64,000 nucleotides of DNA, from assembly GCA_035284745.1 (NCBI GenBank), contig JAYKIL010000024.1, positions 1 through 64,000 on the forward strand, read 5' to 3'. Under the pieces are notes generated by a model. The model had not been told where the DNA came from. It ran no database searches and worked only from the letters and a program-made list of their open reading frames with translations. A program made the translations under genes and the position numbers. Each line of letters starts with the position of its first letter. Position 1 is the stretch's first letter. The DNA comes from JAYKJB01 sp035284745 [NCBI: Candidatus Sericytochromatia bacterium] (GTDB lineage: Bacteria > Cyanobacteriota > Sericytochromatia > S15B-MN24). Positions 1-8,810 of this stretch are shown here, one piece after another.

Positions 1-290
1 ACCGCCAAGGCACCACCGGCAGGCACCGCGTGCTTCTCGGCGCAGACAAGAATCAACGAATTCAAGCAGCGCATTTCCGCTTTGAGCAGGCCGGAAGCGC
101 CTGTCAATAATTGAGAGCCCAGAGAATTTGAGCACACCAATTCTGCAAAGTCGCTGGTGTGGTGGACGCTCGTGCGGCGTGGACCCCGCATTTCGTAGAG
201 GTCTACAGGGACACCCGCGTTCGCTAATTGCCACGCGGCTTCACTGCCCGCCAAACCTGCCCCAATGACACATGCCTTGTCGTCCGCCAT
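1..290 (-). CDS. trmFO: TrmFO, folate/FAD-dependent tRNA (uracil-54-C5) methyltransferase, N-terminal part
   Basis: This gene runs off the left edge, so only about 96 N-terminal residues are present. They read as the FAD-binding start of TrmFO: a Rossmann motif [16 protein letters not shown] near residues 8-23, then LYEMR, the [17 protein letters not shown] block and the VPAGGALA block near the edge. TrmFO makes ribothymidine at position 54 of tRNA using methylene-tetrahydrofolate and reduced FAD in the cytoplasm. The ATG at 288-290 has an AGAGGA Shine-Dalgarno 8 bases upstream. In many bacteria trmFO lies next to topA; here topA is about 9 kb away, behind a glycan gene cluster. It is divergent from the flippase gene. 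Confidence 0.93.
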   Translation of the reverse strand, partial: MADDKACVIGAGLAGSEAAWQLANAGVPVDLYEMRGPRRTSVHHTSDFAELVCSNSLGSQLLTGASGLLKAEMRCLNSLILVCAEKHAVPAGGALA

Positions 291-396
291 ATTCACGTTC
301 CTCTGGTGGGTGCGGCCGTTCCTCACGGATGCCGTGACGAAACGACCCATCTTTTCCTATCTTCTCACATTCAACGGCCCTGTCCCTCCAGGTTCA

Positions 397-413
397 GGCT
401 GTGGTATACAGCC
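397..413 (+). promoter_or_regulatory. Inverted repeat with embedded TATACA -10-like hexamer before the flippase
   Basis: GGCTGT and ACAGCC form perfect 6-base arms around a 5-base centre. TATACA at 405-410 lies inside and ends 7 bases before the ATG at 417. No Shine-Dalgarno precedes that ATG, so the message could be leaderless, or the repeat could be an operator. There is no convincing -35 box. Confidence 0.3.
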
Positions 414-416
414 GGC

Positions 417-1877
417 ATGTCGACTGCTGAACAGGTACAGAGCTCTGTCGGCCGGGGCGTGGCATTTACAGTCGCAAGACATGCCATTGTAATTCCGGTC
501 TCGTTGGTGGCGAGCGTGGTGTTGGCCCGATTGCTGACACCGGATGAATTTGGCGCATTCACCATCGCCATGGTTTTGGTGATGGGCCTTGGAAGCCTGT
601 TTGAGATGGGCTTGATGTCGGTACTCATTCAGCAAGCATCGTCCCCGTCTCTTCGCGAGCAACGAACTGTCTTTACCTTTTATCTTGCGCTATTTGGCAC
701 CTTGGCTATTGCCATGTGGTTTGCGGCACCCTTCCTCGCTGTGTGGTTTCGCTTGCCGACTGATGGGGTGGATCTGTTGCATTGGATGACCCCCCATCTC
801 TTGTTCGGGGCTTTCGGTTGTGTCTCGTTGGCCCGGCTTGAGCGCGAGATGCGGTTTGGGGTTTTGTCTGTCACCGACATCGTCGGGGTTTTGCTTGATA
901 AGGGGTTGTCCATTCTGTTGGCGTGGGGTGGATTTGGCGTTTGGAGCTTTGTGTGGGCCTCGCTGGCGGCCACGTCGCTGCGGATTTTGGCGGTGTTTAT
1001 GGCCGCTCCGTGGCGCATGGGGTTGGCCTTTGATCGCGCTTTGGTGACCAGCTATTTGTCTCGTGGAGCTTACTTTCAGGGCATTAACCTGGCGAGCCTG
1101 GCGCGCGACAATCTGCTGACTTTTGTAGGCAGTACCTTGTTGGGAACGCGGGCGGTGGGGCTTTTGAACTGGGCCCAAAACTTACCGGGAATGGTCACGA
1201 ATAATGCAAACAGCATTTACCAGCGGGTGTTTTTTCCCGCTTTCGCCCGCTTGGCAGAGAAACCGGCCGCCCGTGAGGATCTTCTGTGGGAGAGCCTGCG
1301 GACCTTTTTGTTGTCCGTAATACCTTTAATGGTCATACTGCCCTCCCTCGGGGACGGATTGGTGAATTTTGTCTATGGCGCCTCGTGGAAAGACGCCCTG
1401 CCGGTTCTGTGGTTGTTCGCGCTGCGAATGGGCGCATCAGCGATCAGTGGACCGCTGATGACCTACCTCAACGCGCGAGGGGAGGCGCGTTCCAGTTGGT
1501 ATTGGTTAAAGCGCGCTACGTGTATAGAATGGACTGTGGCGCTGCTCTTGGTTCACTTTTTTGGCTTGTGGGGCGTGGCCATCGGGGTTGCGTCGGGGGC
1601 CGTTTTCATGGCCATCGGGCTGGCAGCAGAGTTGAATCAACGTCACCCGATTCCTCTGCTTCGCGTCGCGGGCCCTGCCATTTTGCTTTCGATGGTGCTT
1701 TACGCCTTGGCTTCTTCGGGAGCGGCCTGGGTCACCTCGTTGCCCCGCCTGATTGGCTTATTATTATTCCTAGCCTTGGCTTGGCTTGCGGGGGTGACCT
1801 GGTTTGAGCGGGAACGACTGCGCGAGGCGTGGAACCGCCGGCGCGTGGAGGGATTCCAATGGCCGAAGGGTGCCTGA
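417..1877 (+). CDS. Polysaccharide flippase, Wzx/MATE-like (lipopolysaccharide biosynthesis type)
   Basis: The protein has 486 residues from the ATG at 417 and is hydrophobic throughout, with about 12-14 predicted membrane helices. It opens with SSVGRGVAFTVARHAIVIP and ARLLTPDEFGAF, the N-terminal pattern of the Wzx/RfbX flippase family (MOP superfamily). Such proteins move undecaprenyl-linked glycan units across the inner membrane. The frame is open upstream to 228, but that extension overlaps trmFO and does not look like protein. It starts a run of tightly packed glycosyltransferase genes and overlaps the next start by 19 bases, which supports a role in exporting the glycan they build. The substrate cannot be read from sequence. 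Confidence 0.85.
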   Translation: MSTAEQVQSSVGRGVAFTVARHAIVIPVSLVASVVLARLLTPDEFGAFTIAMVLVMGLGSLFEMGLMSVLIQQASSPSLREQRTVFTFYLALFGTLAIAMWFAAPFLAVWFRLPTDGVDLLHWMTPHLLFGAFGCVSLARLEREMRFGVLSVTDIVGVLLDKGLSILLAWGGFGVWSFVWASLAATSLRILAVFMAAPWRMGLAFDRALVTSYLSRGAYFQGINLASLARDNLLTFVGSTLLGTRAVGLLNWAQNLPGMVTNNANSIYQRVFFPAFARLAEKPAAREDLLWESLRTFLLSVIPLMVILPSLGDGLVNFVYGASWKDALPVLWLFALRMGASAISGPLMTYLNARGEARSSWYWLKRATCIEWTVALLLVHFFGLWGVAIGVASGAVFMAIGLAAELNQRHPIPLLRVAGPAILLSMVLYALASSGAAWVTSLPRLIGLLLFLALAWLAGVTWFERERLREAWNRRRVEGFQWPKGA

Positions 1878-3604
1878 ATGTGAGTGTCTCACGGACGACG
1901 GTTGTCATTGTGAATTGGAACACATGCGAGCTTCTTCTGGCCTGCCTTGAGAGTCTGCTGAACGACCGTCCTGATGTGCCTGTCGTGGTGGTAGACAATG
2001 CTTCCTCAGACGAGACGATGGCACTCGGCCCCTTGCGTTACCCGCAGGTGACTTGGTTGCCACAAACGCGGAATCTGGGTTTTGCCGCGGGCAATAATGT
2101 GGCTTTACGGCACGTCTACACGGACTTTGTCTGGCTTTTGAATCCGGATACGGTGGTTCGCCCGGGTGCTTTGGCTGCGTTGGAAGCGTGCTTGGATGCG
2201 ACCCCGGATGCAGCCATTGTGGGGCCGGCCCTCTGGAATTTGGATGGTACACCCCAAGCGTGCGCTTTCCGTTTTCCAACCGTCCGTTCTACCGTCGCAG
2301 AGTGGGCGCGATTACCCCGTTATGTGGCCCTGTTACGAGACGTCCTTTTTCGTTTGAAACCTGTCCGCAAGCAAGGGCCTGTTGATTGGGTTTTGGGAGC
2401 CGCCATGCTGGTTCGTATGCGCGCTGTCACCCACGTGGGGGGGCTGTGTGAGGGCTATTTCATGTATGCCGAAGAACTGGATTGGTGTCGACGTTTCAAA
2501 GAGGCGGGTTGGCGCGTTCTGCTAGATCTGCAGGCGGACGTGGTTCACCTGGGGGGCGGAGCGACCTCCCAGGTGCGTGAGGCGATGCTGCGAGAGTTGT
2601 TCCGCAGCCGGGGGCAGTACCTGGCCCGATTTTCAAGCCCGTCGTCCGAGAAGTTTTTTCGATGGGGAATGCGGGGCGTGGCCCGTTGGAATGCTTTCGC
2701 TGAGACCGTGCGTCCGCGTGCGGGTTGGACCTCCCGCCTGCCGCTGGCGCTTGCGCAGTCGGCGTGCGATGGCTGGAACGCTTCGGTTGCTTCCTCGGGT
2801 GAGGGCCAGGGGGACACCGCGCCCTCAGTGGAAAAAAGAACGGAGGTCCGCATTTGCGCCGTGGTCATCACGCGCAATGAAGCCCGCCGACTTCCCGGAT
2901 GCCTCGAAAGCCTGCGGCGCGCGCCGGTGATTACACAGATTGTGGTGGTCGATGACGGCAGTTCCGATGACACGGTTGAGGTGGCCCGGGCTGTGGCAGA
3001 TGTTGTCGTTGAACACAGGCATACCGGAGAAAATTGGGACCTCAACAAAAACGTGGGGATGGCGCTGGCTCAAGAGCCATGGGTGTTGTTGATTGATGCC
3101 GATGAGAGATTGACCGAGAAAGCCTCTCAGGTTTTGGCTGCCGCCTTGCGGGTGAATGCCCCCGAGGCGGGTTTCTGGCTGCCGCGGGCGGAGTGGTATT
3201 TTGGTCGCTGGGCCCGGCACGCGTCGTCGGATTCTCGGGTGATGAGGCTTTTTCGGCGGGGTGCTGCGACCTTCTCTGGGACACGCTTGCACGCACATCC
3301 TGAGGTGACAGGTCCGGTTGGATTCCTGCCTGCCTGGCTTCGCCACGAGGCGTATGTAACACTGTCGGAGTACATTGCCAAAACGTCTTCTTACACGGAT
3401 CATGAGGCCCGTGTCCGCTCTGAGGCTGGAGAACGTGGGCGCTTTTCAGAAATTTGGACGTCTCCTGCGCGTCATTTTTGGTATCGCTTTATTCGTTTGC
3501 GCGGCTACCGAGATGGTTGGTTCGGATTGTATTATTCGGGGGTCACTGCCCTGTATCCGTGTCTCGAGCGAATAAAGCTGTGGAGTCTGTGCCGACGTCT
3601 ATGA
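1859..3604 (+). CDS. Fusion of two GT2 glycosyltransferase domains
   Basis: The start is the ATG at 1859 with GGAGGG 6-7 bases upstream, giving 581 residues. Domain one (about residues 12-300) resembles rhamnosyltransferase-like GT2 enzymes: TVVIVNWNT, VVVDNASSDET, NLGFAAGNN, LLNPDTVV (the DxD position) and later EELDWCRRFKEAGW. Domain two (about 320-581) is another GT2 of the WaaE/KdtX-like type: CAVVITRNEARRLPGCLES, VVDDGSSDDT, LIDADERL (DxD) and an RLHAHPEV stretch. Each would transfer a sugar from a nucleotide donor on the cytoplasmic face of the membrane. A linker near residues 290-320 rich in Ser, Gly and Glu joins the domains. The downstream gene overlaps by 4 bases (ATGA), so translation is probably coupled. 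Confidence 0.88.
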   Translation: MAEGCLNVSVSRTTVVIVNWNTCELLLACLESLLNDRPDVPVVVVDNASSDETMALGPLRYPQVTWLPQTRNLGFAAGNNVALRHVYTDFVWLLNPDTVVRPGALAALEACLDATPDAAIVGPALWNLDGTPQACAFRFPTVRSTVAEWARLPRYVALLRDVLFRLKPVRKQGPVDWVLGAAMLVRMRAVTHVGGLCEGYFMYAEELDWCRRFKEAGWRVLLDLQADVVHLGGGATSQVREAMLRELFRSRGQYLARFSSPSSEKFFRWGMRGVARWNAFAETVRPRAGWTSRLPLALAQSACDGWNASVASSGEGQGDTAPSVEKRTEVRICAVVITRNEARRLPGCLESLRRAPVITQIVVVDDGSSDDTVEVARAVADVVVEHRHTGENWDLNKNVGMALAQEPWVLLIDADERLTEKASQVLAAALRVNAPEAGFWLPRAEWYFGRWARHASSDSRVMRLFRRGAATFSGTRLHAHPEVTGPVGFLPAWLRHEAYVTLSEYIAKTSSYTDHEARVRSEAGERGRFSEIWTSPARHFWYRFIRLRGYRDGWFGLYYSGVTALYPCLERIKLWSLCRRL

Positions 3605-4602
3605 CCCGTGCCTTGCCATTCATTTCTGTGGTCGTTCCCGCGCACAATCGGCCGACTCAGTTGGGCGCTCTGTTGTCGGCGATTGCCGAGCAGAGTTATC
3701 CGACGGCGGCCTTTGAAGTTCTGGTGTGTGACGATGGTTCGAATCCAGCGCTGGCGGAGTTGATTCCGTTCCGACATGCGGCTTTCTCATTGCGTTTTTT
3801 GCGTCGCCCGCAGGCCGGGCCTGCGGCAGCCCGGAATCGCGGTCTTAACGAGTCTCGGGGAACCATTGTGGCTTTCACGGATGACGATTGCCTCCCTGAT
3901 CCTGCGTGGTTAGAGTCGATAGCCGAGGCGTTTGCCGACCCCAACACTTTTGCGGTGCACGGTCCGGTTCGCTCGAGTTGTCCGCCCATTGAGTTCTTCG
4001 TGCATTCGTTGTCTTTAGGGCCTGAGCAAGGGGTGGCGACCGCAAATTTTGCGGCGCGAAAGGAATGTTTGTTGGCTCTGGATGGTTTTGATGCCACATT
4101 CGAGGCCCCTTACTTTGAGGATGAGGATTTGGCGCGTCGCTTGGAAGAACGCTACGGGGAGATCGCGTGGTCTGATGGGATGGTGGTGGAACATCCTCCC
4201 CGCAAGATTGGGTGGTCACAGGCTTGGCGGGCAGCGACTTATTGGCACTGGTTGCCCTACTTCCGCCGCCGGCATCCTGAGGCGTGGTCGGGGGCTTTGC
4301 CCGGGGTTTATCGTCGGATTGTTTTGAAAACCACTTTGTTGCTGCTGGGGGCGGCCCCCGTGCTTGGGGCGCCAGGGGTGTTCTTTTTTTCGTGGGCGGT
4401 GCTGTTTGCTTGGCAGGCGCGACGGTTGAAGAGTTTGTTGTCGCTTGCCATGCAGCACGGATGGCGGATTGATTTTCCTCCCCAGATGGCCTTTTTGGCG
4501 TTGGAATGGTTGCTCGATTATCGGCGCGCTTGGTCCGCGTGGCAGGGGCGTGACGTGCAGATGAAACCCCAGGGTGATATTGAAACGGAGCTGGGTTTTT
4601 GA
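3601..4602 (+). CDS. GT2 family glycosyltransferase
   Basis: The start is the ATG at 3601, sharing ATGA with the stop of the preceding gene; the product has 333 residues. The N-terminal GT-A fold is clear: ISVVVPAHNRPTQLGALL, VLVCDDGSNPAL, AARNRGLNES and AFTDDDCLPDPAWL, which holds the metal-binding DxD. YFEDEDLARRLEERYG fits the second conserved acidic motif of GT2. The C-terminal third is hydrophobic around residues 240-285 (LLLLGAAPVLGAPGVFFF), suggesting membrane attachment. It sits between two other glycosyltransferases in the same apparent operon. Donor and acceptor sugars are unknown. Confidence 0.85.
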   Translation: MTRALPFISVVVPAHNRPTQLGALLSAIAEQSYPTAAFEVLVCDDGSNPALAELIPFRHAAFSLRFLRRPQAGPAAARNRGLNESRGTIVAFTDDDCLPDPAWLESIAEAFADPNTFAVHGPVRSSCPPIEFFVHSLSLGPEQGVATANFAARKECLLALDGFDATFEAPYFEDEDLARRLEERYGEIAWSDGMVVEHPPRKIGWSQAWRAATYWHWLPYFRRRHPEAWSGALPGVYRRIVLKTTLLLLGAAPVLGAPGVFFFSWAVLFAWQARRLKSLLSLAMQHGWRIDFPPQMAFLALEWLLDYRRAWSAWQGRDVQMKPQGDIETELGF

Positions 4603-5765
4603 AAATTGCCTTGGTGTGCTCGGAGGTCATTGCCCAGAGTGGCCACGGCCGTTATGTGCTCGAATTGGCCCGTCGATTGGCGCTTCGACACGAGGTACAC
4701 GTTTTCTCTCACCTGTATGAACCGGTACCCGGGGTCGTTCATCATCCGGTCTGGGCACACCTTGGGGTCAATCTACTGCGCTTGCTGACCTTCCAATGGT
4801 GTGCCGGGCGGGCCTTATCGGGGCAACACTTCGATGTCGTTCATTCCATCGGTGGCGTTTGCCGTGAACAAAATGTGGTCACCGTTCAGTTTTGTCAGCG
4901 GGCGTGGGGGCAACGCCTGCAGCAATTGACGACCTTGGACCGTGTGGCCCGTTCGCAGGGATTGCCGTCGGTGTTGGGAGCGCCTTGGTGGCGTCAGATT
5001 TATCACGATGTCTACTGGCGCGTGGCGGATCAATTCGAGGTGCCCGTGTTGCGACCGGGGCCTGAACGCCGCTTGATCGCGGTGTCTGGTTCTGTTCGGG
5101 CGGAACTCGGCGCGCACTACGGGGTCCCCGCGCAGGCGGTGACCGTGATTCCCAATGGGGTGGAACCCGACGATTTTAGCGATTCAGTTCTGGCTCCGTG
5201 GCGGGCATTGACCCGTGAAAAATTTGGTTTTGATGCCCAAAGTCGCGTCGTGCTCTTTATTGGAGAGTTTTTTCGAAAGGGCCTCAGCACCGCCATCCAA
5301 GCGCTGGCGCGATGGGGTGACCCAGATGCCCACCTGCTGGTCGTGGGGCGCGGCCCCGAAGGTGAATTTCGAAAGTTAGCTGAGGACCTTGGTGTCTCTG
5401 AATACCTTCATTTCGCTGGTTTTGTGGCGGATCCCCGGCCCTATTTTGCAGCGTCGGATGTTTTTTTGTTTCCGACCTTGTATGAGCCTTTTGGCATGGT
5501 GGTATTGGAGGCGATGGCCTCCGGCTTGCCGATCATTACCACCCGCCTGGCCGGGGTGTCTGACGTGATTCGGAATGGTGTTGAGGGCTATCTGGTTGAC
5601 GACCCGATGTCTGTCACCGCGTATGCAGAGCACCTGCGCTTCTTGTTTGAGAATGAGGCGCGTCGCGACGAAATGGCAACCGCGGCCCGCCGGGCGGCCC
5701 AGGGAGTCAGTTGGAATGAAGTGGCTGCTCGAACCGAGGCGGTTTATCATTCCTTGAAACGATAA
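4599..5765 (+). CDS. GT4 family glycosyltransferase
   Basis: It starts with TTG at 4599, overlapping the preceding TGA by 4 bases, with a GGAG 8-9 bases upstream; 388 residues. The GT-B fold is visible: an N-terminal KIALVCSEVIAQSGHGRYV, a linker VIPNGVEPDDF, the donor-site helix with RVVLFIGEFFRKGLSTAI, and the retaining-enzyme EX7E signature in EPFGMVVLEAMASGLPII. Proteins of this type add hexoses or heptoses to lipid-linked glycans. It ends the first glycosyltransferase run. A plausible promoter for the next genes begins right after its stop. Confidence 0.87.
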   Translation: MKIALVCSEVIAQSGHGRYVLELARRLALRHEVHVFSHLYEPVPGVVHHPVWAHLGVNLLRLLTFQWCAGRALSGQHFDVVHSIGGVCREQNVVTVQFCQRAWGQRLQQLTTLDRVARSQGLPSVLGAPWWRQIYHDVYWRVADQFEVPVLRPGPERRLIAVSGSVRAELGAHYGVPAQAVTVIPNGVEPDDFSDSVLAPWRALTREKFGFDAQSRVVLFIGEFFRKGLSTAIQALARWGDPDAHLLVVGRGPEGEFRKLAEDLGVSEYLHFAGFVADPRPYFAASDVFLFPTLYEPFGMVVLEAMASGLPIITTRLAGVSDVIRNGVEGYLVDDPMSVTAYAEHLRFLFENEARRDEMATAARRAAQGVSWNEVAARTEAVYHSLKR

Positions 5766-5772
5766 CTCTCCG

Positions 5773-5801
5773 TTGTAAGCCGGGGTATGGCCTGGTAGGA
5801 T
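5773..5801 (+). promoter_or_regulatory. Candidate sigma-70-type promoter for the transketolase genes
   Basis: TTGTAA (5773-5778) and TAGGAT (5796-5801) are separated by 17 bases. They lie in the 67-base gap before the transketolase start, so the downstream genes may be transcribed separately from the glycosyltransferases. Judged by eye only. Confidence 0.45.
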
Positions 5802-5832
5802 GAGGCGTTGCGGTACAAGGAAGAGGTGATGA

Positions 5833-6684
5833 ATGATGCCCCACTCGAGCCTGCGTTTGGAGTCTCCCGCCGAGTTGCGCAAGATGGCCTGGACACTGCG
5901 TCAAGACATTATCCGCATGATCGCAAAGGCCAATTCCGGACATCCTGGTGGCTCTTTGTCAGCGATTGACCTCATCACGACCTTGTATTTTTCAGTCCTG
6001 CGTCACAATCCGGAGGATCCCACGTGGCCCGCGCGGGACCGGTTCATTCTCAGCAAGGGACATGGCTGCCCTGCTTTGTATGCGGTTTTGGGAGAATTGG
6101 GTTACTTCGACAAGGCTCTTTTTGACACGCTGCGGCAATTGGGAAGCCCCCTGCAGGGGCATCCTGAATTGGGCAAGTTGCCTGGCGTGGAGGCTTCGAC
6201 CGGTTCGCTCGGTCAAGGGTTGTCATTGGGTCTGGGAATGGCTGAGGGCGCACGTCTTGCGGGCACGGGAGCCCGTGTGTACGTGCTGATGGGGGATGGT
6301 GAACTGGACGAAGGCCAGGTCTGGGAGGCTGCATTGTATGCCGGGGCCAAGGGTTTGGATAACGTGGTGGCTGTCGTGGATGTTAATCGACAGCAACTGG
6401 ATGACAGCACAGAGAAAATTCTCCCCCTCGAGCCATTGTCAGACAAATGGCGCGCTTTTGGGTGGCACGTCATTGAACTCGATGGTCACGACTGTGGCGA
6501 GATTTTAGCCGCCTACCGGGAAGCAGAGGCGACCCGCGGTCGCCCGACGGTACTGCTCGCCCGGACCGTCAAAGGGCGAGGTGTTTCCTTCATGGAGCAC
6601 AACAACGAATGGCACGGTGCCGCGCCAAATGCAGAACAGACCCGCCAGGCGCTTTCCGAGTTGGCTGCGGCCCTGAATGCATAG
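5833..6684 (+). CDS. Transketolase, N-terminal (thiamine diphosphate-binding) subunit
   Basis: The product has 283 residues, the length expected for the first half of a split transketolase. It shows AKANSGHPGGSLSAIDL, DRFILSKGHGCPALYAVL, ASTGSLGQGLSLGLGMA, and the thiamine-diphosphate motif GDGELDEGQVWEAALYAG ending near the DVNRQQLDD block. The ATG at 5833 follows AGAGG by 6 bases. Together with the next gene it would transfer two-carbon units between sugar phosphates in the cytoplasm. Split transketolases occur in archaea and many bacteria, both in pentose phosphate metabolism and in sugar-precursor clusters. Its position in a glycan island fits supply of a sugar precursor, but that is inference. 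Confidence 0.92.
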   Translation: MMPHSSLRLESPAELRKMAWTLRQDIIRMIAKANSGHPGGSLSAIDLITTLYFSVLRHNPEDPTWPARDRFILSKGHGCPALYAVLGELGYFDKALFDTLRQLGSPLQGHPELGKLPGVEASTGSLGQGLSLGLGMAEGARLAGTGARVYVLMGDGELDEGQVWEAALYAGAKGLDNVVAVVDVNRQQLDDSTEKILPLEPLSDKWRAFGWHVIELDGHDCGEILAAYREAEATRGRPTVLLARTVKGRGVSFMEHNNEWHGAAPNAEQTRQALSELAAALNA

Positions 6685-6742
6685 TGTTTGACCTGGGAAA
6701 GCTGATCGGTAACACCCACTGGGGAATGACGAGGAGCGATGT

Positions 6743-7720
6743 ATGACAATTCGTGAACGCAAAATGGGGGCGGCGACGCGTGACGCATACGGTGATGTGC
6801 TGGTAGAAATCGGCGCTGAGGATCCGCGTGTGGTGGTGCTGGACGCCGATCTGAGCAAGAGCACGAAAACGGGCGCGTTTGCCAAAAAGTTTCCAGAGCG
6901 CTTTTTCAATGTCGGCATTGCCGAGGCCAATATGGTTGGCATGGCGGCCGGGCTTGCCACCACAGGGTATGTCCCCTTCGCCAGTTCGTTCGCTTCTTTT
7001 CTGATGTGTAAAACGTTTGATCAACTGCGCATGGGGGTCGCTAACCCGCGTGTCAATGCCAAATTTGTCGGCTCGCACGGGGGCGTGTCTTTGGGGGAGG
7101 ATGGTGCCTCACAGATGGCGGTGGAAGATGTGGCCCTTGCGGTGGCTTTGCCTCATTTTCAAGTGCTGGTGCCCGCAGATGCGCAGGCGACGCGCTCATT
7201 AACCCGTGCGATGGCAGCCCACATCGGACCGGCTTTTATGCGAACGGGACGCCCCAAGGCACCTTTGGTTTATGGGGATGATGAAATCTTCGTCTTGGGT
7301 GGCTCCAAGTTGCTTCAAGAGGGAGACGATGTCACGATTGTGGCGAATGGTCTGTTGGTCTTTGAAGCGCTGCAGGCGGCCGATATGGCTGCTGCTCGGG
7401 GCCTTTCGGTGGGGGTGCTTGATTGCTACAGCGTCAAGCCTTTGGACGTGGCGGCCGTTGAGCGGGTTGCGCGACGTTCTGGGGCTTTGCTGGTGGCAGA
7501 AGAACACCTCACGACAGGAGGATTAGCTGCCATGGTGTCTCAGGCCGTGGTGCAACGCTTCCCTGTGCCTGTGGACTTTGTTGGCGTCGAGGACTGTTAC
7601 GGAGAAAGTGGAACCCCCGATGCGCTGCTGCAGCATTTTGGATTGACCGCCGCGCATTTGCTTGCGCGCCTCGAACCGCTGATTGAACGGAAAAATGCTC
7701 GGGCGGGAGCGACCGTTTAA
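6743..7720 (+). CDS. Transketolase, C-terminal (pyrimidine-binding) subunit
   Basis: The product has 325 residues and is the partner of the preceding gene. It has the pyrimidine-domain features ATRDAYGDVLVEIG, VVVLDADLSKSTKT, FFNVGIAEANMVGMAAGLA (catalytic Glu), PFASSFASFL and the C-terminal transketolase domain with VGVLDCYSVKPLD and LVAEEHLTTGG. GAGGAG lies 6-8 bases before the ATG at 6743. The 58-base gap to the upstream subunit and the shared strand support one transcript and a heteromeric enzyme. Confidence 0.92.
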   Translation: MTIRERKMGAATRDAYGDVLVEIGAEDPRVVVLDADLSKSTKTGAFAKKFPERFFNVGIAEANMVGMAAGLATTGYVPFASSFASFLMCKTFDQLRMGVANPRVNAKFVGSHGGVSLGEDGASQMAVEDVALAVALPHFQVLVPADAQATRSLTRAMAAHIGPAFMRTGRPKAPLVYGDDEIFVLGGSKLLQEGDDVTIVANGLLVFEALQAADMAAARGLSVGVLDCYSVKPLDVAAVERVARRSGALLVAEEHLTTGGLAAMVSQAVVQRFPVPVDFVGVEDCYGESGTPDALLQHFGLTAAHLLARLEPLIERKNARAGATV

Positions 7721-7729
7721 CGGGTTTAA

Positions 7730-8710
7730 ATGACAGCACACGAATCTCTTCATCGATCAACAAGCCTGGACTGTTTGGTCCGGGACCCTGGTGCTCGTCT
7801 TGCAGTGGTGATATACAACCCCACTGCGGGTTCTGGCCCGGGGCGGCAGCGTGTTGAACTTTCAGTCGTGCAAGCGCGCTTCGCTGCGGGTGGATGGCAA
7901 TGTGCGACTTTATCCACCCAAGCGCCGGGCGATGGTGCGCAAGCGGCTCAGCGAGCGTTGGATGCCGGCGCAGACATGGTGGTTGCGATGGGGGGCGATG
8001 GAACCGTAAACGAAGTGGTTCAGACCTTAGCCTATCAAGATGTGCCGTTGGGTATCATTCCGACGGGTACAATTAATATTCTGGCGCGGGAGGTGAATCT
8101 CCCCCTGGAGCCCCTGGCGGCCATTGACGCCTTGGTCAATGGGGTCCCCCGTACGATCGACCTTGGGAAGGCCAACGGGCGCTACTTCACCAGTATGATT
8201 GGCCTCGGCTATGACGCCGAAGCGACCCTGCAGTTGTTGCCTCAACTGAAGGCCTGGTCGGGGCAGTTGGCCTATGTGGTGGCGGCCTTTCGTACTTATC
8301 AGCGGCATCGTGCGGTGCGGGCGCGGTTGGTCATGAGGGATGAAAAAAACAAGGTGCGTCGCCTGCGTCGTTTGGTTTACATGATGGTCGTGAGTAACGG
8401 CGGCCTGTATGCAGGGGGCGTTCTGAAATTTTCGCCGGATGCCAATATGGCCGACGGCGTTTTGGATGCCTGTATCATACGCTCCGGTCGCTGGTACCGA
8501 GCGCTTTTTCACGGTTTTTTGACTTTTTTGGGACGTTTGCATCAGGTCAGTGACGTCGAATTTTTTCGCGCCACTTCCATTCGATTTGAATCGTCTCGTC
8601 CTTTCCCCTTTCAACTGGACGGGGACCCTGCCGGCCATTCGCCGGTAACGATTGAGATAGCGCCTGCGGCCCTGCGCGTGGTTGGGCCCCGGGATTTGTC
8701 CGGTGAGTAA
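7730..8710 (+). CDS. Lipid kinase of the diacylglycerol/sphingosine kinase-like family (YegS/BmrU type)
   Basis: The 326-residue protein carries the DAGK catalytic pattern: VIYNPTAGSGPGRQR near residue 27, the nucleotide-binding GGDGTVNEVVQ near 87, and GIIPTGTINILAREV near 108. C-terminal VSNGGLYAGGVLKFSPDA and FQLDGDPAG are also typical. These enzymes phosphorylate lipid alcohols at the inner membrane. The gene begins 9 bases after the transketolase stop, so it is probably in the same transcript; a weak Shine-Dalgarno fits translational coupling. The true substrate (diacylglycerol, undecaprenol or another) is not visible. Confidence 0.88.
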   Translation: MTAHESLHRSTSLDCLVRDPGARLAVVIYNPTAGSGPGRQRVELSVVQARFAAGGWQCATLSTQAPGDGAQAAQRALDAGADMVVAMGGDGTVNEVVQTLAYQDVPLGIIPTGTINILAREVNLPLEPLAAIDALVNGVPRTIDLGKANGRYFTSMIGLGYDAEATLQLLPQLKAWSGQLAYVVAAFRTYQRHRAVRARLVMRDEKNKVRRLRRLVYMMVVSNGGLYAGGVLKFSPDANMADGVLDACIIRSGRWYRALFHGFLTFLGRLHQVSDVEFFRATSIRFESSRPFPFQLDGDPAGHSPVTIEIAPAALRVVGPRDLSGE

Positions 8711-8749
8711 GGTGCTTGCGGTGGCGAGAGGGACGTGATAAAAGCCGAA

Positions 8750-8776
8750 GGGAATCATAAATTCCCGTGTTATACT
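8750..8776 (+). promoter_or_regulatory. Palindrome followed by TATACT, before a small membrane protein gene
   Basis: GGGAAT-CATAA-ATTCCC (8750-8766) is a perfect 6-base inverted repeat. TATACT at 8771-8776 is a good -10 box, about 35 bases before the ATG at 8811. The palindrome occupies the -35 region, where an operator or activator site could sit; no -35 consensus is seen. Confidence 0.35.
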
Positions 8777-8810
8777 GGCCGCACGGTTGGATGGCAGGTG
8801 AACGCGCGCG

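Noticed and set aside
228-416. N-terminal extension of the flippase frame
   Set aside because: It overlaps trmFO, and the residues (many Arg, His, Cys and Pro) do not look like protein. ATG 417 begins the family's normal N terminus.
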